Positions 1-10,772 of a DNA stretch of 64,000 bases are shown here, one piece after another. Both the position numbers and the translations under genes were made by a program. The notes under the pieces are model-generated. The model had not been told where the DNA came from and did not search any database. It worked only from the letters and a program-made list of their open reading frames with translations. Numbering within the stretch: position 1 is the stretch's first letter; every line of letters starts with the position of its first letter. Origin of the DNA: Strongylocentrotus purpuratus (taxonomy: Eukaryota; Echinodermata; Echinoidea; Camarodonta; Strongylocentrotidae); assembly GCF_000002235.5 (NCBI RefSeq), contig NW_022145615.1:9118891-9182890 (forward strand), in the 5' to 3' direction.

Positions 1-508
1 AACAAACAGCTTAAACCGAGCTACTTAAATACATATGTAACAGCTAACAACATCTTTTCACTTAATTTTCACCACTTATTCTATAAATGAAATTCAATAT
101 TTTTCATAGCATGTTTTACTGAGATGAAAGTGAAAAACATGTTGATGTGCTATATCTCTAATTGTTTTTTTGGCCATGGTTGACCAAACAGGGTTAATTG
201 GCGAGCCAATTAACCCTGATATTTTTCATGGACGTGACCATGTTTTTGAGTATAGACTGAAATACAAGTACATTACATCACACCAAAGTACACTAGCGAA
301 ATATTTTGTTTGTTGGGATTATAATCTGGCATTCTGTGGTAACGTTCTGTCAAGGATAATTGAATTATTAATCCTATCAGATATGGCTGATCAGGGAACC
401 ACGAACACCAATATAATCAATTTTTTCATGTCTGTATGACACTTGCAATTGCACTTTGCAGTACTTGCTCAGCAGCAACTTTCTCCACAAACTGGATTCT
501 AAACTTAA

Positions 509-902
509 AGGTAAAGACCAGTTCTGGTCATCCGATCGCATTGTGAAATAAATGTAGTGGAATCAATAAGAAAAGGTTGATCATCTAGCATATAAGTATT
601 GGTGTGTACTGTAGGTTCTAGAATCATCTAAATGATAAGAAATTTGGCCCAGTCTTGGTAAAGTTACAGGCACTGTACACAGAAAGATGTCTATGGGACT
701 ACTCGACACGTGTGCAATATCTATTCGGTCCAGATAGATATAATATTTTACCAAATATATAAATTAGTAGGCGGTTTCCCCGCAAAATTTGTATCATCAC
801 GTATTAGTCAAAACATATTCTTTCACTTGATTGGTAATAAGAGCTTCCATTTCATTTTTTGAGAGGGGGGGGGAGGGCGTTTTTCAAAACTGGTCTTTAC
901 CT
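509..902 (+). mobile_element. TTAA-flanked MITE, family 1
   Basis: The ends are inverted repeats AGGTAAAGACCAGTT, and each is bordered by TTAA (505-508 and 903-906). The interior matches the copies at 13,623-14,000 and, in reverse, 34,406-34,770. There is no coding capacity. A TTAA target duplication with tips starting AGG fits a Kolobok-type element better than piggyBac, whose tips start CC. The right end merges into the repeat block that follows. Confidence 0.85.
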
Positions 903-1690
903 TTAAACCCTGAACCCAACACTAACCTAGCCTCTTGTCGATGCCCTCGCGCTGTTGGAGTCTCTAAATTATGACGAGCGAAGCGAGTCAGAGAAAACGA
1001 GGCGCTTGCGCGGAGGGCCTCTTGACAAGTGATCTGAATTTCTTATGTTTTACATTGTTTGGCGAATATTCCGTCCCAGCAGAGTTAGGACGAGCGAAGC
1101 GAGTCAGAGAAACTGAGGCGCTTGCGCGGAGGGCCTGTTGACAAGTGATCTGAATTTCTTATGTTTTACATTGTTTGGCGAATATTCCGTCCCAGCAGAG
1201 TTAGGACGAGCGAAGCGAGTCAGAGAAACTGAGGCGCTTGCGCGGAGGGCCTGTTGACAAGTGATCTGAATTTCTTATGTTTTACATTGTTTGGCGAATA
1301 TTCCGACCCAGCAGAGTTAGAGTTAGATTTTTTGAGAGGGGGGGGGGGGGGAGGGCGTTTTTCAAAACTGGTCTTTACCTTTAAACCCTGAACCCAACAC
1401 TAACCTAGCCTCTTGTCGATGCCCTCGCGCTGTTGGAGTCTCTAAATTATGACGAGCGAAGCGAGTCAGAGAAACCAAGGCGCTTGCACAGAGGGCCTCT
1501 TGACAAGTGATCTGAATTTCTTATGTTTTACATTGTTTGGTGAATATTCCGACCCAGCAGAGTTATGACGAGCGAAGCGAGTCAGAGAAACTGAGGCGCT
1601 TGTGCGGAGGGCCTCTTGACAAGTGATCTGAATTTCTTATGTTTTACATTGTTTGGCGAATATTCCGACCCAGCAGAGTCCAACTCTAAC
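856..1690 (+). repeat. 116-bp tandem repeat inside a 473-bp duplication
   Basis: A unit starting GACGAGCGAAGCGAGTCAGA recurs every 116 bp at 973, 1,089 and 1,205, and again at 1,451 and 1,567. A larger block, which includes the last 45 or so bases of the neighbouring MITE and the start of the array, is repeated 473 bp downstream (856 and 1,329). The GC-rich unit stands out in AT-rich surroundings. No open frame spans it. Confidence 0.9.
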
Positions 1691-2192
1691 TCTTAACCCC
1701 CTGCATGGTATACCCAAAGTCCCTAACCCTAACAACCAATTGCAATCCCTACCCTCAAAAATACCTTAGACGGAGGAACTGTCACAGAAACAAATGTCTG
1801 GTCCCCTTTTGGGCTCAATTCTGAGAGCAAAAGTATAGTGTAATTTCATTCAGGGTTCTACAGCTTTCATATTTCATAGGGCTTCACAAGTTCACAAGAG
1901 CACATATATTTGTTTTCATATAAATAGAAAAGAGTTGTTGCTAGTAGTTATTGTAGAGAATATTGTGTTGTTTTCTCAATAAGCAAGTTGTTTAACAATA
2001 GTGGCGGTAGTTGAAAGGATTTGAACTTATCACAAATACATAAGAGTTTTTATTCAATAACATTTCAACCATTACAATGAGTACCGTACATGTTTATTTT
2101 GCCTGTAAGATACGATTAGTATTTATCAATGTGCGGATCTTTCTCCTCTTGTTTTGTTCATCAGATATTTCCACTCTTGAAAATTCAGTTAA

Positions 2193-2540
2193 AGGGCAAT
2201 CCTACCTTTGTAATAAGTTTATTGACATGAAATCACAGATATATGCAGTCCCATAAAGATAGGTCTACTATTCCTTTAACATTCAGAGAAACTGACATTG
2301 TGTCATTCAGATCAGTGGTGAATTGTGAGAGAAGGACATCACAATTTTAATATGACCGCATTGCCAAATTTGTCTCAAAGATTCCATGATTTTCATTATT
2401 TTGAAAGATTCCATGATTTTCATTATTTTGAAAGATTCACAACTTTCTTATTTGTTGTCCGATTTATTTTAAAACTTACACTGAATTGTTTATCTAATTT
2501 TGCTGCTTCTATTAAAACAAATTTAATATCAGGGTGCCCT
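2193..2540 (+). mobile_element. TTAA-flanked MITE, AGGGCA tips
   Basis: TTAA at 2,189-2,192 and 2,541-2,544 borders a segment whose ends are AGGGCA in inverted orientation. Inside is a tandem copy of a 27-bp AT-rich unit near 2,382-2,436. It resembles the AGGGAAAG element at 16,689-17,232 at its tips only. No protein is encoded. Confidence 0.55.
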
Positions 2541-3625
2541 TTAAGTATTTGTGGTAACGTGTCAGTTTAGAGTCTGTATCTGCAGACTATTACAGGTATT
2601 GAGCCTCCAGTGCATGGCTACTTCATAATGCATTTTTTTGTTAATGATGCTAAGTGGTGGAACTAGGATTCTTCAGAAATTGAAGGGGGGCTGGGGGCTG
2701 GGGGCTGTGACAAGTTCTAATATTGTCTGACAAGCAAACAAAACAAAATGAATCAAAAAGCAAAGGATCATATCAGCCTATTCTTCTGCTTTTCTTTCTT
2801 TGCTTCGATCCTCTTTCCTTCCCTGCCTGGTGCCCCAGGGCTGAATCAGGCACTGATATGCTACATGTACAGTATGTGTATTGAAATCTCTGTCTGTGTG
2901 CATATCAATGAAGCTTGACTCTATCATTAGCCGCAAAAGAATAATGATTGGAATCTTTTCAAAGCTTGCGGTTTCGACCGGCACCGTACACGTGGGAATC
3001 CTCCATCCTGTATTAAAGCCCTATTCATAACATAAAATATGCAGTATTGTCATTTCCCCCAATTAAGTGCAGGCTCCTATACCGGCAAGGATTGCTGGAA
3101 TCTGGTTGCAATGAAATTATGAAACCTACAAAAATCCATAAATCTGAGACAAGCTGTCCATGAATGCAATAATTTCATGGATCAATCTCTTCAGATCCTG
3201 GGCACTAAATCCCAGAACACATTAATCAAAATGCTACAGATCAAAGGAGAAAAACATTGTTATTTCTATCTCTCTTCGCAGACATCATTTTTCTAGAGCT
3301 CCCCTGATCGCTGGGTCATCACTGAATTAAAGCGTCACTGTTACAAGGGATAATTGCTTCTGATGTCAAAATAGCGATGCTGTCATAATCAATGTGTCAC
3401 CAGTAATCTGCCGTTGAGCCTAACCGTCTCGATGACGTCAAAGTCAGGGTATACCATACTGTATGATATATGCTAAGGATTAGATTGTTACACACCACTT
3501 TTAATGCATGAAATAGATTTTGGTTTTTTCCTTCTCTTTTAGTATAACCAATTTGCGTTTGTATTCTTTCATTTTATTTTATTTATTGCTTTATTACTAT
3601 CATTGTTTCTTTTAAATTTAAAGAG

Positions 3626-3950
3626 CTTCAAGAAGTCTTCTTCTTCTTCCATTTTGAGTACATACCTCTTTACAGAGTATTATCGTACTATACACAGGGG
3701 TTTCCCCCTACTCTTATACAAATAGTGCAGTGGGTTCTTAACGTGCAAAGGTGGTGACTCTTCTCTACACAAGGCCTCCATTTAACGTCCTATCCGAGGG
3801 ACAGAGTGTTTACCACTTTAACATAGCCTGCGTCTACGAACAAGGGGAGGGGCAAGTTAACACACAATGCAGGCTTCAGTCATCCGCCTGGGTGGGATTT
3901 GAACCCGGGATCTTTGGTTCGACAGGCACACACTTTACCGACTGAGCCTT
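3626..3950 (-). mobile_element. tRNA-derived SINE
   Basis: Read on the minus strand, it begins with a tRNA-like head: an A box (GGCTCAGTCGG) and a B box (GGGTTCAAATCCC). A unique body follows, ending in a GAA/GAAG-rich tail at 3,627-3,652. The body matches the plus-strand copy at 9,297-9,656 along almost its whole length. The two pol III boxes and simple-repeat tail are the hallmarks of a tRNA-derived SINE. It is not a functional tRNA gene because the acceptor stem is not preserved. Confidence 0.85.
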
Positions 3951-4188
3951 ATTAATAATTATAGAACTTATGATGGGAGGGGTCGGTGACTGCTTGTTTT
4001 CTTCAAAATGCATTATTATATGTGACTGCATTCATTCTTCTATATTAACCTCATAATCTGATATCCCTTAATTTCACAGTTCATAACTTTTTAATAACAG
4101 GATACATGTCATGATATTATACCAGGCAAATATTATTATTATTTCTACATGTATATCCTGAAACCAATATGTATATTAAAAACATTAA

Positions 4189-4690
4189 AGGTATTACAAA
4201 GTTTTGGTAAATTTTGAAAATTGGCTGGATAGTGATTCTTTACAATTATGATATATTTGGATGCCCCTATGGATGTAATATAAGCACTTAAAAATTTAGC
4301 CCCTAAAACACTTCTCCTTTCGAGAAAAATTGATTATACAAATTTACCGGTGCTCCCGGTAAATTTTGATAAATTTCAAATAGCGCCTACGACCATACGA
4401 TGGTAGCTGCGACCATGAAAATCTCAGAATATGTAGTTGTGGTATATATATTCCAAACGGTAATAGCAAATCAGTCGGTTTTATTCAAAGAACATTGTTT
4501 TATAGCTAAATTAATATATTGACCTTGAGAGGGCACTATACAACATAAAGAGTTTATTATTTACAATTTCATCAGTTTAGACTTGATTTCAACCGCGACA
4601 ACAATCACTGAATATTGTAGGATCGCCTATGCTTCCAATATGTTCATTTGAACCAAATTCATGACCCCATACCAAAACTTTGTATTACCT
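4189..4690 (+). mobile_element. TTAA-flanked MITE, family 2
   Basis: Its ends are inverted copies of AGGTATTACAAAGTTTTGGT, bordered by TTAA at 4,185-4,188 and 4,691-4,694. The interior includes an ACCGGTGCTCCCGGTAAA segment shared with the copies at 5,671-6,177 (reverse) and 46,202-46,695 (same orientation). It is non-coding, about 500 bp. Confidence 0.9.
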
Positions 4691-5670
4691 TTAAGGAATA
4701 ATGGTAATGCATTCATGAAATGGATTGCATTTTATGTAACGGTAAGTCAATTTTTATGCATGTAGGTAAATATATAAAAATTGTACAACGTTTAATAGTG
4801 TGTTTCGTTTTATGTTCTACATGTATGTGCACTGTAATTGTAAAATTATTGTACTTTGTCACAAAAACAATGGAAAACAGGATTTGTATGTATTACATGG
4901 ATCAATAAAGATGTAATGAAATAAATGAAATGAGATAAATCAGTATTCAAAGGGGGAAAAAGCTTCTTTTAGTCAACAAAAACTTTCTGAATATTGTAGT
5001 TTCAGTCTTTTTTCAACAATTTCAACCAAGAAAAGGTGTACACAATTTCAACCGAGAAATTTTTTATAATTTTACAATTAAATAAAGTTAATAAACAAAC
5101 AAACAGATGGCAGTTAAGAGCAGAAAAAGCTCAAACTCCAATGTCACACAGGCCCCAAACACAAATGTATGGTTTACTGTTACCATTGTAATGCCATGCA
5201 GGATAACCACAAATTTTAGTATAAAAAGAAGCCTGAATGGAAGAAACGTTTGACAAAATGGGACAGATTTGTTTAGCGGTTTGACTTTCTTCACGCCCAC
5301 TGTTGGTTTAGTTCATCAAGGACTGTTTCTCTTGCTTTGTTTGATGCACCACTTGGCATATTTTAGCCAGCAATACGGATGTTCCCATGGGACCATGGTA
5401 GTTTAAAATTTAAGTTTGCAGCACCTCATCGTTTTAAACAATGACGAACTAACAACGCACACAGGATCACTTGGGACAGAAATTATGAGTGTTCAAACTA
5501 CTAAACTATAAGTTGAGCAAGTAGTCGTTTTAATTTCAGGCTGGTGAAAACCCAAAGTTAATTTTGTCAGAATGGCCGGCACATGATATCAAGTGAAGAT
5601 CCCTCAATCTCCCCCTCCTTTTGCCAAAAGACAAAAGATTATAGGCATTTTACTACTTTAACAAACTTAA

Positions 5671-6177
5671 AGGTAATACAAAGTTTTGGTATGGGGTCAT
5701 AATTTTGGTTCAAATGAATATATTAGAAGCATATGCGATCCTACAATATTCAGTGATCGTTGTCGCGGTTGAAATCGAGTCTAAAGTTATGAAATTGTAA
5801 ATAATAAACGCTTTATGTATAACTAGCTCCCTCTCAAGGTCAGGATATTAATTATGCTATAAATCAATGTTTCTTGACTAAAATCGATAAGATTTGCTTT
5901 TCCCGTTTGGAAATTATATACAACAACTACATATTCTGAGATTTTCATGGTCGCAGCTACCATCGTACGGCCGCAGGAGCTATTTGAAATGTATCAAAAT
6001 TTACCGGGAGCACCGGTAAATTTTTATAATCTATTTTTCTCGAAAGCAGGAGTGTTTTAGGGGTTAAGATTTCTGGTGCTTATAATACATCCACTGGGGC
6101 ATCAAAATATATCATAATGGTAAAGAATCACTATCCACCCAATTTTCAAAATTTCCCAAAACTTTGTTAAAACTTAT
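5671..6177 (-). mobile_element. TTAA-flanked MITE, family 2, one end decayed
   Basis: This is the reverse-complement copy of the element at 4,189-4,690. The left tip and its TTAA (5,667-5,670) are intact. The right tip is diverged, so the right limit is approximate. The central ACCGGTAAA block and the AATATATCA region are clearly shared with the other copies. Confidence 0.85.
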
Positions 6178-6544
6178 AAAGTTTCAAAACCATAAATACG
6201 CCCACACAGCCCTAATTGACTACAAGGTAAAAGTTCAGTACCTCAAAGTTTAAAACCACTAGCTCTAACTTAAAGTTGATGGACTCTCATGTGAACGCGA
6301 CTAAAACGTACATTCATGGAAGGACGGATGAACCATCGCTGAATGTGGAGATTGGCAAAACAGATAGTATACACACTGCATGCCGTTCTTTTATCAATGG
6401 ACGGCTCTGTTTGCACTCTTCTTTCTTGTTATTGTTGTTATTTGTTTGTGACAAATCATCCACTGCATATTTCCCATCATTGCTGCAGTACATGCATGCA
6501 AGCAAAAACTTCACACCTCAATTGCCTTTCAAATCTTTGTATAC

Positions 6545-7223
6545 ATGTGTGCCTTCTAACTTGTTTCGCCATGCAGAAATGAATTAACCTGTAAATGATT
6601 TTAAAGATACTATGTCCCTTTTGCAGCCAACATCAAATTCTTTAGAACTTTGCAGGTATTATTAGTATGTCACGTATGTCCTATAGATCTGTGAAATGTA
6701 AATGGAGTATGCTAGTATTCAAATTATGCAAGGAAACCCATTCAATTTCTAGACTTCACTGTCAGACACTATTGAGTGACATTAGAACTGACTTCTTTTT
6801 CTTTGGTAATAACATACTGTACATAAAATGAACTGTAAAGGTTACATGAGCATTTGTCTACATCAATAACCCACTTCTTGCAATGGCCAAAATCAAACTG
6901 ATTGAATCTTTGCACAGCATAAAATGTATGACCATTCGATACAAGGGTCTGAAAATCAGACCATTTACTAAAAGGATTGCAATCCCTAAAGTGATTTGAC
7001 AACTAACAGTCGTTATTTTCCCACAAAAAGACATTTTCAAGCCCTTTCGTTTTGAGGGAAGTTCTATAAATTAGTATTATCTTTCAAATGCCGATGGAAA
7101 TTAACCTTCTCATTTTGGGGGCCTGCAAATGGGACATACATGTAGTACCTTTAACATTTGTTGTATGTGTGCCTTCCCACTTGTTTCGTCATGCAAACAT
7201 GAATTAACCTGTAAATGATTTTC
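6545..7223. repeat. 57-bp direct duplication flanking a MITE
   Basis: The segment at about 6,545-6,601 (GTGTGCCTTC through AACCTGTAAATGATTTT) is repeated at about 7,168-7,223 with five or so differences. The TTAA-flanked element at 6,605-7,150 lies between the two copies. This suggests a local tandem duplication that the element later split, or recombination between related flanks. Confidence 0.7.
6605..7150 (-). mobile_element. TTAA-flanked MITE, family 3
   Basis: Tips AGATACTATGTCCC on the left and inverted AGGTACTA...ATGTCCC on the right (with a short insertion) are bordered by TTAA at 6,601-6,604 and 7,151-7,154. It matches the element at 10,241-10,772 in reverse orientation. The short frames within are not coding. 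Confidence 0.85.
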
Positions 7224-7875
7224 AGGCTTCAATGTGTTGCACAATACAGGAAATGATCTGACAGATTATAAATAATCAGTGGCGTCTATTCAATGATATT
7301 TGTATCTTTGCATAGCGTGTGTGAAAAGCCAAAAAAGTTTAATAGTCCGGGGCTAAGCAAAGTACGAGGCTGAAACAAGTGTGAAAAGCATATATCTCAG
7401 AGAGTCTTCAGTGAGAGAAAAGTCAAAGCATTACATAAGGCCTGTTGGTCATAAAACTTAAGAATAATCCTGGTGATTGACAACACCTGATATTGGTTAA
7501 CACCTGAACAGAGTCTAATTTCCCATTATAAGAGCCCACTTCTATGTGCCTTTAACTAATTTTAGTTGCCTAAAAATCTAATTTGGTTTCCCTCAGACAT
7601 AGGACAATTGATGTTGTCACGCCATGCTATTTCGCTAGAAATTATGTCTTAGCATATGTCATCATACCCATAAAAATACTGTGTTAATACCAGATAAAGA
7701 AGAGAGAAATCTAAAAAATAATCCCAAATCAAATAAGACTTTGAACCTTTCTTATTCTCTGAACCCTTTATGGATGTGAATTCATTATTGTCTTTTGAAT
7801 ACACAACTAAATGTCAAAACAGGAACGTGATGAAATGTTATAGACCCTGATGTATCCTCACATAAGACCCGTCTA

Positions 7876-8252
7876 TAAATGTACATTAGCTCGAGTTTGC
7901 CAAATAACCCACTATTTCAACTATCCCGATCGCAAATTAACCAGTTAGTTTGCGTCTTCGTCAGCCTTAAGTTGCAATTAGCAGGATATTTGGTCGAGAT
8001 AATCATCCCAAAATATCTTGGGCTAGTTGCAAAATATCCCGCTATTTGTCCGGGGCGGCTTTACCAGCCCGAAGACTCGCACTATGCACGAACGCTGAGC
8101 AAAATATCTTGAGCTAATTTCTCAAGCTCGAGTTTCAAGTTTCAAATCGAGTCTCAAGCTGATGCAGACGCGATTTGTAACTTCTGGATATTTCCCAAAT
8201 CAGAACTAGCGGGCTATTTGGCAATCTCGAGCTGATGAGGACAGGCCTATAG
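7876..8252. mobile_element. Inverted-repeat element (MITE), unclassified
   Basis: The two ends share an imperfect inverted repeat containing AGCTCGAG, TTGCCAAATA and CCC-CTA blocks (7,886-7,913 and 8,210-8,240). It is non-coding, about 380 bp. I could not fix the target duplication, so the limits are approximate. Confidence 0.6.
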
Positions 8253-9096
8253 AGTTTCTTGTTCTTAATAGACATGAATTGTTTGTCTAATTTTGAAATT
8301 CAGCACCCAAATATCTTGTCTGTTTAGAGTTGTCAGTCCCAGAAATGGACCAATGAAACTAAAAGCATATTGGCTGAAAGAATTTGGGGGAATTAGTTCC
8401 TGTTACAAAAATGCATTGATATTTGCTTATAACATGTCCTTCAAGATTTTGTTGATAAAGTCAATTATACGACAACCATATTATCATCGCACAGAAGCAT
8501 CACACAGCAAATATTGGGACGATAAAATAAAATATGATATAGAAAAACAAACAAATTAAATGCCACACTCAAACATTTTACTAGAAGAGTTTCATACATA
8601 CAGGGAGCAGAATCATTCTAGATCTAGCCAGTTGAGACATGTATCTAAATTGGGGAAAGCACACTTCACACTAAACACTCTTTGAACCAAATAACTCACA
8701 GGTACATGTATGATGAAATCATAGGGAGGCAAGTTTCCATTGGGCTGTCATGCTGTACATAAATATCAAATGTTTAATATAATCATAAGGTGTGAACTCA
8801 GGGAGGTGTGGATTTATGAAACGATTGTTGAATATTTATTTGAAATTGAGCATCTACACAACTAAAAAATAATTAAAATAATGAACACTTTCTCCAAACA
8901 TATCATCAAAGAGAAACCAGCCCATTAGCCTTAACCCCCCTCACCCCCCCCCCCTCCCTCCCTCAATGGAAAGAAAATGAAAAGACAGAATGAAAGATTG
9001 AAATCAAGAATGAATTTGTGAAAATAATCGAAAATGAAATTTACAAACGAAATAAAACAAAACAAAATCAAAATTATAAAAAAAGTTGATTCTTAC

Positions 9097-9235
9097 CTTA
9101 AGATCTAGGTGGCAAATGTTCCTGTCGTGCATATGTTTCAGAGCCTCGAGAATCTTCTTGACAAACTGAGCTGCCACCTCTTCGTTGACATGGTCCTCCT
9201 CTGCCAGATAGTGGAACAGTTCTCCTCCCGTTACC
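9097..9235 (-). CDS. DAPK: Death-associated protein kinase, coding exon 3
   Basis: This exon encodes 46 codons of the kinase domain, beginning VTGGELFHYLAEEDHVNEE and ending NICHLDLK. GGELF is the hinge and alphaD region. HLD-LK is the catalytic-loop HRD equivalent, with the catalytic Asp and the following Lys both present; vertebrate DAPKs have HFD here. The acceptor AG is at 9,236-9,237 and the donor GTAAGA begins at 9,096. The first base completes the codon left open by exon 2, giving LVTGG. A plus-strand SINE lies about 60 bp upstream of the acceptor. The next exon should begin with PEN, but it is outside the window. Confidence 0.95.
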
Positions 9236-9296
9236 CTGGTTACAGAAGAAAAAGATGTGGTTACAGGTGATGTTAAGATGAAGAGCTTGGAATCAT

Positions 9297-9656
9297 CTTT
9301 GAGGAGGCGAGTTTGCTCAATCGGAAAAGCGTATGCCTGTCGAACCAAAGATCCCGGGTTTGAAGCCTGCGTTGTGTGTTAACGTGCCCCTTTCCTTGTT
9401 CATAGACGCAGGTTATGTCAAGTGGAAAAAACTCTGTCCCTCGGATAGGTCATAAAATGGAGGCCCCGTGTACAGGAGAGTCACCACCCTTGCACGTTAA
9501 TAACCCATTGCCCTATTCGTATAACAGTAGGGGGAAACCCTGGTGTAATGGTCCACCTGCACACCCCAACCAGGCCGAGTATACGGCATAGATCTGCAAG
9601 AATCTTCAGTATTGAAGGAGGCAGGTTATCTTGAAGAAGAAGAAGAAGAAGAAGGG
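9297..9656 (+). mobile_element. tRNA-derived SINE with (AAG)n tail
   Basis: The head (9,300-9,370) has a degenerate A box (GCTCAATCGG) and a B box (GGGTTTGAAGCC). The body matches the minus-strand copy at 3,626-3,950. The 3' end is (AAG)n at 9,632-9,653. It lies in DAPK intron 2, antisense to the gene, close to the exon 3 splice acceptor. Confidence 0.85.
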
Positions 9657-10240
9657 TCAATTATACATTAAGTAGCCATGCTGAGTAAATTTGTACATTT
9701 TCATAGTACAATCAATATGACATGACTAGCAAACTTTCTCTCTATTTCTTTTTTTTTCTGGGGGGGGGGGGTAATTAAAAGCAATTTTTATTCAAGAAGT
9801 GTGCATACAAACATCCCTACTTTAAGAACTACAGTGTGGTAATGATCCTGTGCTACTGTAGTACATGTAAGCGTGAATATCATTAGAACATAATCTCTTA
9901 AAGTGTTATTTTATGAATATATCTCAACTACCACAAGACTTTCCGATCGGTGCATTGAGGCAGATTAAGCTACCGGTAATGTTAATCGCCAATTTTCACC
10001 CAAGAGCAGTTAAGCATGATAGAGGCATATTCCTGGAGAAATGGCAGCCACAACCACTAATCTATTATCTATTACCAGTCGATAATCTATTCTGCTGCAC
10101 ATACTTAATAGAAAAAGGACAAAATACATCTACATCAGAGGCAATTTTTACTACATGTACATACAGTACATTTGAACATCTATAAGTATGAATGTATGTA
10201 AATACGCAATGTACTGTTATTAGCTAATCCACTACCTTAA

Positions 10241-10772
10241 AGGTACTATGTCCCATTTGCAGGCCAAAAAAATGAAAAAGTTAAATTCCAACTGCATTTG
10301 AAAGATAATACTAATTTAGAACTTCCCTAAAAAAGGTGGGGCTTGAAAATGTCTTCAAGTGGGAAAATAACGACTATTAGTTGTCAAATCGACTTTAAGA
10401 GCTATAGAGCCCAAAAGTAATAGTCTTGATTTTCAGACAATTTATTGTACCGAATGGTCATACGTTTTATGGTGCGCAAAGATTCAATCAGTTTAATCTT
10501 GGCCATCACAAGAAGTGGGTTATTGATGTAGACAAATGCTCATGTACAACTCTTTTCATGTATGTTATTACCTAACAAGAAAAAAAGCCAGTCAGTCACT
10601 CAATAGTGTCTGACAGTGAAGTCTAGCAAGTAAACGGGTTTCCTTGCATAATTTGAATATATGAGGACACTGCTAACGTTTAAATTTCACAGATCGGACA
10701 TACATGACATATTCATAATTCCTGCAAAGTTCTACAGAATTTGAGGTTGGCTGCAAAAGGGACATAGTACCT
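10241..10772 (+). mobile_element. TTAA-flanked MITE, family 3
   Basis: The inverted tips AGGTACTATGTCCC are 14 bp and perfect, flanked by TTAA at 10,237-10,240 and 10,773-10,776. Homology to 6,605-7,150 (inverted) runs through the body. It is non-coding. Confidence 0.9.

Larger units (their letters stand above)
1..9096 (-). other. DAPK: DAPK intron 3 (partial, runs off left edge)
   Basis: This is the sequence downstream of DAPK exon 3 on the gene's strand. I searched it for the next kinase exon (the PEN and DFG segment) and did not find one, so that exon probably lies beyond the window. The recognisable contents are small TTAA-flanked transposons, one SINE and a 116-bp tandem repeat, listed separately. 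Stretches 1-504, 1,691-2,188, 2,545-3,625, 7,224-7,875 and 8,253-9,096 show nothing I can assign; the short open frames there have no family resemblance. Confidence 0.6.

Noticed and set aside
1720..1735. Telomere-like CCTAACCCTAA
   Set aside because: Only one and a half units, surrounded by ordinary intronic sequence.
9300..9370. tRNA gene on the plus strand
   Set aside because: A and B boxes are present but no acceptor stem; the sequence is the head of a SINE shared with 3,626-3,950.
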